Shown here in pieces: positions 9,281 through 18,627 of a DNA stretch of 32,636 nucleotides. This DNA comes from Verrucomicrobia subdivision 6 bacterium. Lineage in GTDB: Bacteria > Verrucomicrobiota > Verrucomicrobiia > Methylacidiphilales > Verrucolacustridaceae. The DNA lies in contig CAMBGW010000003.1 in assembly GCA_945866245.1 (NCBI GenBank), positions 1 through 32,636 on the forward strand, read 5' to 3'. Every line of letters begins with the position of its first letter. Positions within the stretch are counted from its first letter, which is position 1. Position numbers and translations under genes: made by a program. The notes beneath the pieces were generated by a model that searched no databases, had not been told where the DNA came from, and worked only from the letters and a program-made list of their open reading frames with translations.

Positions 9281-11463
9281 TGTTGTTAGTTCGCCCTCAA
9301 GCCAACCTGCCGAAACGCATGAGTGCGGCGATGATTGTCGTGGCTTTGGCTGCGCTGATTTTATTGCAGAGACTTTTTGTCGTGCAGGTTGTCGAGGGGC
9401 AAAAACACGCGCAGACGTTGCTTCAGCAAACTACGATTCCGATTCTTTTGTCTCCCCCGCGGGGCTTGATTCTGGACCGCAATGGTTTGCCTTTGGCGGA
9501 AAATCGGGCTCGGTACGACGTTGATTTGTATGTGCGTGAGTTGACAGGAAATTACGCCCGGGCCCATCGGGGGCGACTCCCCATGACGATGGTGGAGGTG
9601 GGTGTGGGTGATAAGAAAAGAAAGCAAAAGCAGGTGGATATAGCAAAAATAGTGGCGGAGACTTCGACAGAGCCACTCCGGAATTTGGGGATCGTGCCGA
9701 ACTACGAAGTGGATGAGCTGCGAAAGCATAGCCAGCAGCGACCGAATACACCGTTTCAGTTGGCGACCCAGATCGATTTTGCCACCCTTTCCCGAATGGC
9801 GGAGCGGGATCCGCGAATTCCAGGGGTGCAAGAAGCGGCTCGGCCCGTGCGCTGGTATCCCTACGGGGCTTTGGCGGCACATGTCATGGGATTTGTCGGA
9901 GCACCCGAGGAGCAAACATTGGAGACGTTCCAACCAGAAGTGATTGGCAAAGAGGGAATCGAGAAAGGATTTGAAGTCGATCTGGAGGGAGTGCCAGGAG
10001 GAAAAATTCTTAAGAAAAATAATTTAGGATTTATCATGGAAGAGCAGGGCTACCAGGCTCCTATCCCTGGTCATAATGTGTATTTAACCTTGGATGCTCG
10101 GGTGCAAACGATTGTGGAGGGGGTCATGCGGCGGGTCGGGCGGGGAGCTTGCGTGGTGATGGATCCTAACACGGGCGATCTTTTAGCGATGTGTTCGGTG
10201 CCCAACTTTGATCCAAACAGTTTTGTTCCCGGGGGTACGGGCAAGTCGACCGATTGGAGGCAGTTGATGACTGCAGAAACCAAGCCGATGCTGAATCGTG
10301 CTTTGGGAGCCTACGCACCCGGCTCAACCTTTAAGACTTTAACGGCGCTGGCGGCATTAGAAAACCCTGCGGCAAAATTTACCCCTGCGACCATCATCCA
10401 TAGTCCCGGCTCGATTGAAATGGCGGGACGGACTTGGCACGACTGGAATCCTGATGGGCAGGGAAGCATTTCCTTAAAGCGTGGATTAGCGATGTCGTGC
10501 AACACGTTTTTCTATCAGCTCGGGGTGCGGACGGGAATTGAGTCGATGAGCGAGATGGGAAGACGCATTGGCTTTGGTGAGAAACTTTTGCTTCGCAAGG
10601 ATGGGGAGTCGGCACTTGCGGGGGAGGACCCGGGAACGATGCCAGGTAGGGAGTGGATGGAAAACCGGATGGCGCAAAGAAAGAAAGCGTACAAAGCAAA
10701 AATTGAGAAGTGGGTGGAGGAAGGGCAGAAGGTCCCGCGACCCACCCCACCTGCTGTTGAGAGGTGGAGTGATGGACATACGGCGAATACTTCGATTGGG
10801 CAGGGGTATGTGCGGGTGACACCCCTGCAAATGGCCGTGATGGTTTCGGCCGTCGCGAATGGAGGAACGGTGTATCAACCTCGCTTAGTCCAGGGAGTGG
10901 GGCGAACAACTGAAAAAGGGACGAAGGCTACCAAGGAGTACCCGGTTGCAGTGAAGAGGGGCGATTTAGGAGTGAAGCCAGAGAATTTGACGGCGGTTCG
11001 GGAGGGATTACGTGCGGTGGTCACAGAGGGAACGGGAAAAAATGCGGCGGTGAAAGACATTGAAGTAGCTGGGAAAACGGGCTCAGCACAGTTTGTCACG
11101 ACGATCGGAGGCAGTACGGTCAAAGATACCCGAACATGGTTTACCGGTTTTGCCCCGCTCAAAGAGCCTAAGTATGTGGTGATTGTTATCGTGGAGGGTG
11201 GGGTGTCTGGCGGATCAACTTGCGCTCCTTTGGCTTCTGAGATCCTTTTCAAGTTGTTTGAAATGGAAAAAGGGGTTCCTCCTGCGTTGGTGTACCAAGC
11301 ACCGGTCGTGGGGCATTTTCATGGGGTAACAGCATCGGACGGCTCATATAGTCCGGGTGGGGGGCCCACAGGGGATGATGACGCGGGTGGTCTGGGAGGA
11401 TTCTTTAATTGGCTGGATGAGGGTTTTGGTGGTGGTGCAGGCCGGGGATTGAGGCGCCGATGA
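9280..11463 (+). CDS. mrdA: Penicillin-binding protein 2 (elongation transpeptidase)
   Basis: PPRGLILDRNGLPLAENRARYDV, ALGAYAPGSTFKTLTALAALE (SxxK), MSCNTFFYQLG (SxN), VAGKTGSAQ (KTG), TANTSIGQGYVRVTPLQMA. Confidence 0.96.
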   Translation: MLLVRPQANLPKRMSAAMIVVALAALILLQRLFVVQVVEGQKHAQTLLQQTTIPILLSPPRGLILDRNGLPLAENRARYDVDLYVRELTGNYARAHRGRLPMTMVEVGVGDKKRKQKQVDIAKIVAETSTEPLRNLGIVPNYEVDELRKHSQQRPNTPFQLATQIDFATLSRMAERDPRIPGVQEAARPVRWYPYGALAAHVMGFVGAPEEQTLETFQPEVIGKEGIEKGFEVDLEGVPGGKILKKNNLGFIMEEQGYQAPIPGHNVYLTLDARVQTIVEGVMRRVGRGACVVMDPNTGDLLAMCSVPNFDPNSFVPGGTGKSTDWRQLMTAETKPMLNRALGAYAPGSTFKTLTALAALENPAAKFTPATIIHSPGSIEMAGRTWHDWNPDGQGSISLKRGLAMSCNTFFYQLGVRTGIESMSEMGRRIGFGEKLLLRKDGESALAGEDPGTMPGREWMENRMAQRKKAYKAKIEKWVEEGQKVPRPTPPAVERWSDGHTANTSIGQGYVRVTPLQMAVMVSAVANGGTVYQPRLVQGVGRTTEKGTKATKEYPVAVKRGDLGVKPENLTAVREGLRAVVTEGTGKNAAVKDIEVAGKTGSAQFVTTIGGSTVKDTRTWFTGFAPLKEPKYVVIVIVEGGVSGGSTCAPLASEILFKLFEMEKGVPPALVYQAPVVGHFHGVTASDGSYSPGGGPTGDDDAGGLGGFFNWLDEGFGGGAGRGLRRR

Positions 11464-12593
11464 AAGTTAAGCGAGCTTGGAGAGGAATGCATTGGCCCAG
11501 TTTATTGCTGATGTTGGGGCTTTGCCTTTTTGGGGTAATGGTCATTTACAGCGCGACTCACACCAGTGAGGCTGCGGACCTTCGAAACGCGGCAACGCAG
11601 CAGGCGGCTTGGGTCGGATTAGGGCTGATATGCTTTTTTGTTTTTGCATTGGCTGATTATCATCGCTGGGTGGATCAGGGGTGGTTTTGGTTTGGGGGAG
11701 GGTTGTTTTTGCTTTTGCTGGTGTTGCTCTTTGGAAGAGAAGTGAACGGGGCCAAGAGTTGGATTCGAATCGGACCTGTTGGGTTTCAGCCAGCCGAGGT
11801 GATGAAGCTAGCCTTTTTAGCAGGGGCGTGTGCATTGATGGTAACCTTGCGGGAGCGGATCGAAAAATTTAGCACCGTTCTTGCCTTGGTGGGCTTGGCT
11901 CTCATTCCAGTTTTTCTGATTTTACGGCAACCCGATTTAGGTTCAGCTGCAGTTTTTCTTCCAATGTGTTTTGGGCTCCTCTTTGTTGGGGGTACGCGGT
12001 TGCGATATCTTTTAATTCCGGCGGGGCTGGGACTTGCCGGGGTCTTAGCGATCTATTTTTACGTAGGACATTTGGGTAAGGAGCTGCCTTTTTTAAAGAC
12101 CTACCAGAACAACCGAATTCGAACCTTTTTTGATCCCAATCTGGATCCGTTGGGGGCGGGGTGGACGATTCGTCAATCGATCATCGCCATCGGCTCGGGG
12201 GGCTTCTCGGGGAAGGGATATTTGCACGGGGATCAGAACCTCTATGGATTTTTACCCAAGAACATTGCCTACAATGATTTTATCTTTTCTGTTTTGGGCG
12301 AGGAGTGGGGCTTTTTGGGTGGGGCGGCGCTTATCTTGGGTCAGGCGGGGTTGCTGCTTTGTATTGCCTGGATTGGGTGGAGGGCGCCGGACTTTACGGG
12401 CAGGCTTTTAGCTGGGGGTGTTTTGGGAATGCTTTTTACACATTTTTTCATCAACGTGGGAATGACAATCAAGGTGGTACCCATCACCGGCATTCCCCTG
12501 CCCTTTGTCAGTTACGGAGGAACCTTCTTGGCTGTGTGTATGGCCGCGATGGGATTGATGCAAAGCGTATGGCGACAACGGCATTTGGGCTAA
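11460..12593 (+). CDS. rodA: Rod shape-determining protein RodA (SEDS glycosyltransferase)
   Basis: LFGREVNGAKSWIRIGPVGFQPAEVMKLA, LRQPDLGSAAVFLPM, PKNIAYNDFIFSVLGEEWGFLGG, ITGIPLPFVSYGGTFLAVCMAAMGLMQSV. ATGA overlap with mrdA. Confidence 0.97.
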   Translation: MKVKRAWRGMHWPSLLLMLGLCLFGVMVIYSATHTSEAADLRNAATQQAAWVGLGLICFFVFALADYHRWVDQGWFWFGGGLFLLLLVLLFGREVNGAKSWIRIGPVGFQPAEVMKLAFLAGACALMVTLRERIEKFSTVLALVGLALIPVFLILRQPDLGSAAVFLPMCFGLLFVGGTRLRYLLIPAGLGLAGVLAIYFYVGHLGKELPFLKTYQNNRIRTFFDPNLDPLGAGWTIRQSIIAIGSGGFSGKGYLHGDQNLYGFLPKNIAYNDFIFSVLGEEWGFLGGAALILGQAGLLLCIAWIGWRAPDFTGRLLAGGVLGMLFTHFFINVGMTIKVVPITGIPLPFVSYGGTFLAVCMAAMGLMQSVWRQRHLG

Positions 12594-12626
12594 GCCCTTA
12601 AGCCAAGTCGCGAGAAAGGTAACGAA

Positions 12627-14198
12627 ATGATACTAGAAACCATTAAACGAATCTTGGGAATGAAACAGAAAGAGGAGAGGCGAAGCCTTCTTCTCTCGGT
12701 CGAGCCATTGGAAAAACGCGTCGCTCTTTTGGAGGGAGGAGTGGTGGAAGAATTTTCGATCGAGCGAGAAGGAGATCGCAGTATCTCTGGCAGTATTTAC
12801 AAAGCTCGGGTTCACAACGTAGAGCCCTCGCTCAAGGCTCTTTTTGTGGATATTGGTCTTGAGAAAAATGGATTTCTCCATTTTTGGGATGCGGTGCCTG
12901 CAGCGATGGATGAGCAGATCGAAGCGATTGAGCGAAAAGGTGGCCGAGGGAGGCAACCCCGAATCACAAGCAACGACATTCCCAGGCTCTATCCACCCGG
13001 GGCCGAGGTGATCGTGCAGGTAAACAAGGGCCCGATTGGCACCAAAGGGGCCCGCGTGACCACGAATTTAAGTTTGCCGGGTCGATACCTTGTGCTGATG
13101 CCATTTGGGGAAATGAGTGGGGTATCTCGCAAGATTGAGGATCCCGAAGAGCGCAAGCGTTTGCGAAAGATTCTGCAGGAGTTGGATGTCCCCGAGGGAA
13201 TGGGAGTGATTTTGCGAACGAACGGAGAAGGACTCCAGGCGCGATATTTCGTGCGTGATTTGGCACTCCTCTTGGAGCAGTGGAGAAAAGTAGAAGAGGG
13301 AATGAAAACCAAGCAGGCTCCGGCGGTCTTATTGGAGGAGCCCGATTTGGTGGAGAGATCGGTTCGAGACTTCCTCACGGAGGAGGTCGATGAGGTATTG
13401 GTCGATAATGAGGATGCGGAAAAACGGGTTCGGGATCTGGTGGGGGCGATCTCCAAAAGATCCCTAAGAAAAGTGAAGCGGCATTTGGCAGCCGAACCGC
13501 TCTTTGAAGCGTTCGGGGTCAATCGGCAGATCGAAAGCGCACTCCGGCGCCAAGTTTGGTTAAAGTCTGGTGCTTCCCTGGTGATCGACGAGACGGAGGC
13601 ACTTGTTTCGATTGATGTGAACACAGGCAAATCGCGTGGAGGCAAAGATCATGACGATACGATTCGACGGACGAATCTGGAAGCGGCGGAGGAGATCGCA
13701 CGGCAACTTCGTTTGCGAAATTTAGGCGGGATTATCGTGATCGACTTTATCGATATGCGGGCTCGGCGAGATCAATTGGCCGTGTATGAGAAGTTCAAAG
13801 ATTGTTTGCGAAGGGATCGAGCACGAACCCACACCTTGCCGATCTCTCCGTTAGGCCTACTGGAGATGACGCGGCAAAGAGTGCAGGAAAGTATTCGCAA
13901 AGCGGTCTATATGGAGTGTCCTGCTTGTCGTGGAAAAGGAATGGTAAAATCCTATGAAACGATGAGTGTGGAAATTCAGCGTGAGATCAGCCGCGTACTG
14001 CGCACGCATCCGAATGTCCATGAGATCAAAGTGGTGGTGCATCCGGGTGTTCTGCATCGGTTGCGAACGGAGGATGACGAACTTCTGATTCAGTTGCAGA
14101 GGCGTTGCTCGGGGGCCTTTAGCTTTAAAGCGGATCCGGCAGCCAATATAGAGGACTTTAAAATCCTCGATTCGGCAACGGATCAACCTCTCGAGTAA
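12627..14198 (+). CDS. rng: Ribonuclease G/E family protein
   Basis: GSIYKARVHNVEPSLKALFVDIGLEKNGFLHFWD (S1 region), SLVIDETEALVSIDVNTGK, GGIIVIDFIDMRARRDQLAVYEKFK, PISPLGLLEMTRQRVQESI, CPACRGKG. Confidence 0.95.
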   Translation: MILETIKRILGMKQKEERRSLLLSVEPLEKRVALLEGGVVEEFSIEREGDRSISGSIYKARVHNVEPSLKALFVDIGLEKNGFLHFWDAVPAAMDEQIEAIERKGGRGRQPRITSNDIPRLYPPGAEVIVQVNKGPIGTKGARVTTNLSLPGRYLVLMPFGEMSGVSRKIEDPEERKRLRKILQELDVPEGMGVILRTNGEGLQARYFVRDLALLLEQWRKVEEGMKTKQAPAVLLEEPDLVERSVRDFLTEEVDEVLVDNEDAEKRVRDLVGAISKRSLRKVKRHLAAEPLFEAFGVNRQIESALRRQVWLKSGASLVIDETEALVSIDVNTGKSRGGKDHDDTIRRTNLEAAEEIARQLRLRNLGGIIVIDFIDMRARRDQLAVYEKFKDCLRRDRARTHTLPISPLGLLEMTRQRVQESIRKAVYMECPACRGKGMVKSYETMSVEIQREISRVLRTHPNVHEIKVVVHPGVLHRLRTEDDELLIQLQRRCSGAFSFKADPAANIEDFKILDSATDQPLE

Positions 14199-16960
14199 TG
14201 GAGGACCTGGGTGCGCATTCCGTAGTGGCGGTGCCCTTGCCAACAGGGGCAAGCCAAGAGGAGTGGCGGGCCCGAGTCAGCCAAGCCCTTGCGGGGGTGG
14301 CGGTTGAAAAGACGGAGGAGTTGCGAGAAGCGGTCCGGCTCTTTCTAGGAGCGGAGGCGGCCCAGTTGGCTCAACAGATCCGAGCGGGAGGTTCGGGTCT
14401 GGCTGTTTCCCACCAGCGAGCGTTCCTTTACTCCGCCCTGTTGCAAGAGCTATGGATTCGGGCGGGAGGAGACAGGACTGGGGATCAACTGGTCTTGGGT
14501 GCGGTGGGTGGTTTTGGGCGGGGCGAGATGAGCCCGGCAAGTGACTTGGATTTAATGTTTATTCGAGAGGGGTCACAAGCAGGAGTCGCTGAGGAAGTTG
14601 TAAAAAAAGTACTCTATGTGCTTTGGGATCTAGGCTTCAAAGTGGGTCACGCTTGTCGAACGATCGGCGAGACGATGGATCGATCGGAATCGGAGCCCAT
14701 GATTAAGACGGCCCTGATCGACGCACGCTATTTGGCGGGATCGAGTCTCCTTTGGGAAAAGTTCCAAGCGGAGTTTCGGCGGCGTGGCCTAGAGAATGGG
14801 GTTGAAAAGTATCTCTCTTGGAGATTGGAAAATCAGCAGTCCAGGCATGCGAAAGAAGGGGGAACCGTTTTCGTGCAGGAACCGAATTTGAAGTCGGGTG
14901 TGGGCGGGCTGCGGGATTTTCATAATTTACGCTGGGTAGGCAAGGTCTGTGGGGAGGGGGACACTTTAGAGAAGTTGGTGGAGAGGGGGTGGTTAGGTGA
15001 GGCAGAAGCCAGGCAGGTGGAACAGGCCTTTGCCTTTCTCATGATGGTGCGGGAGTGGTTGCATGATGGGCAAGGAGGGCCAGGGGATGTGTTGACCTTA
15101 CGTCGTCAGGGAGAGTTGGCTGAGGCGATGGGTTATCCCCAACCCAATATTCTCCGAAAGAGTGAGGCTTTGATGCGGGAGGTCTATGGCCAGATGCGGA
15201 CGCTGCATCTTCTATGTAATTCAACGGCCACACGGCTATGTCAGCAGAGGTTGGGAAGGCCTCGGGGTTTTTGGTCCTTTTTTGCGGGATGGAGGGGAGC
15301 GAGAAGGGCAACGGACGGGTTCCTACTTAATGGGGCAGAGTTGCAGGCGGAGCACGCAGGGGTATTTGCGGAGGATCCCACACGGATGATTCGCGTCTTT
15401 CGAATATTACAGGATCAGGGTTCGGTTCCTGGGGCGGAGCTGAAAGCGCTCATTCGTGCGAACTTTACCTTATTGACCGACTCGCTGGTGCAGCAGAAAG
15501 AGGTTCAGGAAACCTTCCTGCACATCTTGAAACAAAAAGGGAAGGTGGGGCGAATTCTAAGAGCGATGCATGAGAGCGAAGTTCTCGGCCGAATCATTCC
15601 CGAGTTTGCCCCGTTGACCTGCTTGGTTCAGCACGAGTTCTTTCATCGGTACACGGCGGATGAGCATACCTTAGTCTGTTTAGAGCAGTTGGATGCAATG
15701 CTGGGTTCGAAGGAGCCAGACTTAAGGAAGTATGCTGAGTTGTATGCGAGGGTGGAAGTTCCTGAGATCCTCGCCTTAGCGGTGCTCTTACACGATACAG
15801 GTAAGGCGGAGCTCACGCGTAACCATGAGGAGTTGGGCGCGGCTAACGCGGCCCAAGTGGCCCGGCGTTTCGGCTTTTGGGGAAGAGAATTGCGCCTGAT
15901 GACCTTTTTAGTCGACCACCACATGACACTCAGTGCCTTTGCACGAAAGAATCTGGATGAACCGGAGACCATTCGGGAGTTGGCCCGACTGGTGCAGGAT
16001 CCGGAGAAGTTAGACCTTCTTATGCTAATATCGGCCGCGGATGTCCGAGCGGTTGCGGGAAAGAATAATTGGTCAGGATGGCGAGAACTTTTGGTTTGGA
16101 ATCTTTATCGCAAGACCAGGGAAATGTTGGCGGGTGAGGAAGAATTCCTCAAGGCAGAAGAGGAAAAGCAGAAAAAACGAAGAGAGGAAGTAAGGGAGAT
16201 TTTATCGCGAGAGTTCACGCCGGACGAGGCCAGTGAGCATCTCGAGCGAATGGGGCCAGCCTACTTACGAATGTGTCCTGCCGACCTTGTCTTGCGTCAC
16301 TTGCAAGCAGTTCACGAATTTATGGAGCGGCGAGTTTCAGGCCCGGATGCGCTGGTTCCACTGGTGAAGTGGTTGGATCAGCCTGAGGAGGGGCACACGG
16401 AGGTACTGGTGGTGACCTGGAATCGAGAGAGGCTTTTCAGTAAAATTGCCGGAAGTTTTGCCTTAGCAGGGCTAAATATTTTAAGCGCAAATATCTTTAC
16501 GCGACGGGACGATGTTGTCGTGGATACTTTTCGAGTTTGTAACGAACGAATGGAGGCAGTCAGTCACCCGGTGGATCGTGAAATATTTGAGAAAAGCCTG
16601 ACGGAAGCTTTGGAGGGTACGGAGGATCATTTGACGGAGCGAATTGCCCAAGTGGGACCTGCTTTATGGCAAAAATCGTTAGGGGAGGCGGAGTTTCCTT
16701 CCAGCTTAAGGCTGGATCAAAGTAGCGAGCCAGGGCGGACTCTGGTTCATATCGATGCACCCGATCGAGTGGGATTGTTGTTTGCGTTGACGCGTGCAAT
16801 TGCGGACGAAGGAATGCAGATCTCGGGGGCAAGGATTACCACGGAAAAAGGGGCGGCGTGGGATACGTTCGTCCTGGTGGAAAATTCAGGCGAGGCGGCG
16901 TGTGATGAGGATCGATTGAGTCGTGTTTTCCAAAGACTCAAGGGTGTGATCAGCCAGTGA
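14198..16960 (+). CDS. glnD: [Protein-PII] uridylyltransferase / uridylyl-removing enzyme
   Basis: GAVGGFGRGEMSPASDLDLMFI (nucleotidyltransferase), EPNLKSGVGGLRDFHNLRWV, LAVLLHDTGKAELTRNHEELGA (HD domain), two C-terminal ACT-like domains (VLVVTWNRERLFSKIAGSFALAGLNILSANIFTR; LVHIDAPDRVGLLFALTRAIADEGMQISGARITTEKGAAWDTFVL). Confidence 0.95.
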   Translation: MEDLGAHSVVAVPLPTGASQEEWRARVSQALAGVAVEKTEELREAVRLFLGAEAAQLAQQIRAGGSGLAVSHQRAFLYSALLQELWIRAGGDRTGDQLVLGAVGGFGRGEMSPASDLDLMFIREGSQAGVAEEVVKKVLYVLWDLGFKVGHACRTIGETMDRSESEPMIKTALIDARYLAGSSLLWEKFQAEFRRRGLENGVEKYLSWRLENQQSRHAKEGGTVFVQEPNLKSGVGGLRDFHNLRWVGKVCGEGDTLEKLVERGWLGEAEARQVEQAFAFLMMVREWLHDGQGGPGDVLTLRRQGELAEAMGYPQPNILRKSEALMREVYGQMRTLHLLCNSTATRLCQQRLGRPRGFWSFFAGWRGARRATDGFLLNGAELQAEHAGVFAEDPTRMIRVFRILQDQGSVPGAELKALIRANFTLLTDSLVQQKEVQETFLHILKQKGKVGRILRAMHESEVLGRIIPEFAPLTCLVQHEFFHRYTADEHTLVCLEQLDAMLGSKEPDLRKYAELYARVEVPEILALAVLLHDTGKAELTRNHEELGAANAAQVARRFGFWGRELRLMTFLVDHHMTLSAFARKNLDEPETIRELARLVQDPEKLDLLMLISAADVRAVAGKNNWSGWRELLVWNLYRKTREMLAGEEEFLKAEEEKQKKRREEVREILSREFTPDEASEHLERMGPAYLRMCPADLVLRHLQAVHEFMERRVSGPDALVPLVKWLDQPEEGHTEVLVVTWNRERLFSKIAGSFALAGLNILSANIFTRRDDVVVDTFRVCNERMEAVSHPVDREIFEKSLTEALEGTEDHLTERIAQVGPALWQKSLGEAEFPSSLRLDQSSEPGRTLVHIDAPDRVGLLFALTRAIADEGMQISGARITTEKGAAWDTFVLVENSGEAACDEDRLSRVFQRLKGVISQ

Positions 16961-18627
16961 AAACTAACCTAAGCCCACTTGGAATTCAGCCGACCGACCT
17001 AGCTGATCCCCGAAAACTGGTGCGGAAGATTTTAGAAATAGCTCGGAAGCGCTTTCGCGTCGAGCGGGCAGCCCTCTATCTTTACAACCCGAATCTTGGG
17101 GATTTAGAGATCGATATGGCGCTGGGCGTTGGGGCGGAGTCGCGAGCGAAGCGGGTGGACTTGGGCAAAGGGGTTGTGGGTTGGGTGGCGAGCCGGGGTG
17201 CGGCGGCGCGGGCTGATCTGCATAAGACGGCAGGAGGTTTGGGAAAGGGGGGCAGTGAAATGGCGGCCCCGTTAAATGAGGGGGAGAGCTTATTGGGGGT
17301 CATTGCGGTTGGGACGAAAAAGAAAAACTTTTTTGTGATAGGACAAGAGGAGGAGCTCGCTGCCATGGCACAAGAGGCTACCCATTGGCTTGAGTTGGCG
17401 TGGAAAGTAGCGGGCACCCAAGAGGAGGGGGAGAGAGCAGCTGCTTTAGCAGGGGTGGGCGCGGCGATTGGAGCGGAGGAGACATCGTCTGCCATTCTGG
17501 GAAAAGTAACAGCGGAAGCGGCCCGGTTATGTGGGGCTCATCTGGCGTCCCTTTTCTTGTTTGATGGCAAGTCGGACACCCTTCGGCTGGAGGTTTGTGA
17601 GGGGGGATCCAAGCGGTATCAGATGCAGCCTCCACTCCATGGGGATGAGACAGGATTGGGTTTTGTCGTTCGAAGGCAAAAGCCATGGGCGGTAAGCCAG
17701 ATTGCGAAAAACCCTCAAGATCCCCATACGGCACTGATGCAAAGGGAGGGAATTTTATCATTCCTAGCAGTGCCTCTGGCGGAGAAAAAGGGGGCGTTGG
17801 GGGTCTTGTGTGTGGGAACGAAAAGATCACGCCGGTTTTCGGATGCGGAGACGCGCTTGTTTCAAGGGCTGGCGGGGTTAGCGGCGGCGGCTTTACAGAG
17901 AACAAAAATGGCGGTGAGGTTGGGTCAAACGGAGGAGGAGTTGCGGCATCGGGAGAGGCTTTCTTCCCTAGGGATGTTGGCTGCGGAGGTGGCGCACGAG
18001 GTGAGAAATCCCTTGGCGGTGATTCGAATGCTATGGCATACGGCCATTCGAGGATTACAAACGAGCCACGAGCAGGGGCGGGATTTACAGTTGATCGAGA
18101 ATAAGCTGGGGCAGATGAATGGAATTTTAGATCGGGTTCTAAATTTGGCACGATCGGCAGATCCTCAGATGGGGGAGGTGAGTGCGAAAGATATTCTAGA
18201 GGAGGTAGCTCTACTGGTTCGGGTCAAACTTTCCGCAGCCAAAATTCAGCTAAAATTGAACTTTCCACAGATTGGGGTGATTCGAATTCGGGGGGATCGA
18301 TCCCAACTGGAGCAGGCGGTTTTAAATCTCGTCTTAAATGCGCAAGAGGCGATGGATGGGGGAGGAACCTTAGCCTTGGGCGCTATGAAGCGAGGGGATG
18401 AGGTGTTTCTTGTCGTGGAGGATTCTGGCAAGGGGATGAAAAAAGAGGAAGCCGATCGGTTATTTGAGCCCTTTTTGTCGGGGCGCCCGGGGGGGACTGG
18501 ATTAGGCATGGCTTTAGTCCGACGAACGGTTGAGGCGCATGGGGGAAAATTACGAATCCAAACGAAGCCTGGAAAAGGGACCAAGGTGGAGATCCGCCTG
18601 CCCGCTTGGGCAGGCAAGGAAAGCTAG
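16957..18627 (+). CDS. Sensor histidine kinase with two N-terminal GAF-like domains (NtrB-like H-box)
   Basis: H-box LGMLAAEVAHEVRNPLAVIRM, N-box QLEQAVLNLVLNAQEAMDGGG, VVEDSGKGM, GTGLGMALVRRTVEAHGGKL. GAF-like segments VERAALYLYNPNLGDLEI and GAHLASLFLFDGKSDTLRLEV. GTGA overlap with glnD. Confidence 0.9.
   Translation: MKTNLSPLGIQPTDLADPRKLVRKILEIARKRFRVERAALYLYNPNLGDLEIDMALGVGAESRAKRVDLGKGVVGWVASRGAAARADLHKTAGGLGKGGSEMAAPLNEGESLLGVIAVGTKKKNFFVIGQEEELAAMAQEATHWLELAWKVAGTQEEGERAAALAGVGAAIGAEETSSAILGKVTAEAARLCGAHLASLFLFDGKSDTLRLEVCEGGSKRYQMQPPLHGDETGLGFVVRRQKPWAVSQIAKNPQDPHTALMQREGILSFLAVPLAEKKGALGVLCVGTKRSRRFSDAETRLFQGLAGLAAAALQRTKMAVRLGQTEEELRHRERLSSLGMLAAEVAHEVRNPLAVIRMLWHTAIRGLQTSHEQGRDLQLIENKLGQMNGILDRVLNLARSADPQMGEVSAKDILEEVALLVRVKLSAAKIQLKLNFPQIGVIRIRGDRSQLEQAVLNLVLNAQEAMDGGGTLALGAMKRGDEVFLVVEDSGKGMKKEEADRLFEPFLSGRPGGTGLGMALVRRTVEAHGGKLRIQTKPGKGTKVEIRLPAWAGKES

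Noticed and set aside
12989-13645. 218-aa minus-strand ORF opposite rng
   Set aside because: Antisense to highly conserved RNase G/E sequence; no family motifs.
17378-18151. 257-aa minus-strand ORF opposite the histidine kinase gene
   Set aside because: Low-complexity Pro/Ser-rich antisense translation of a well-supported kinase; expected from G-rich sequence with few antisense stops.
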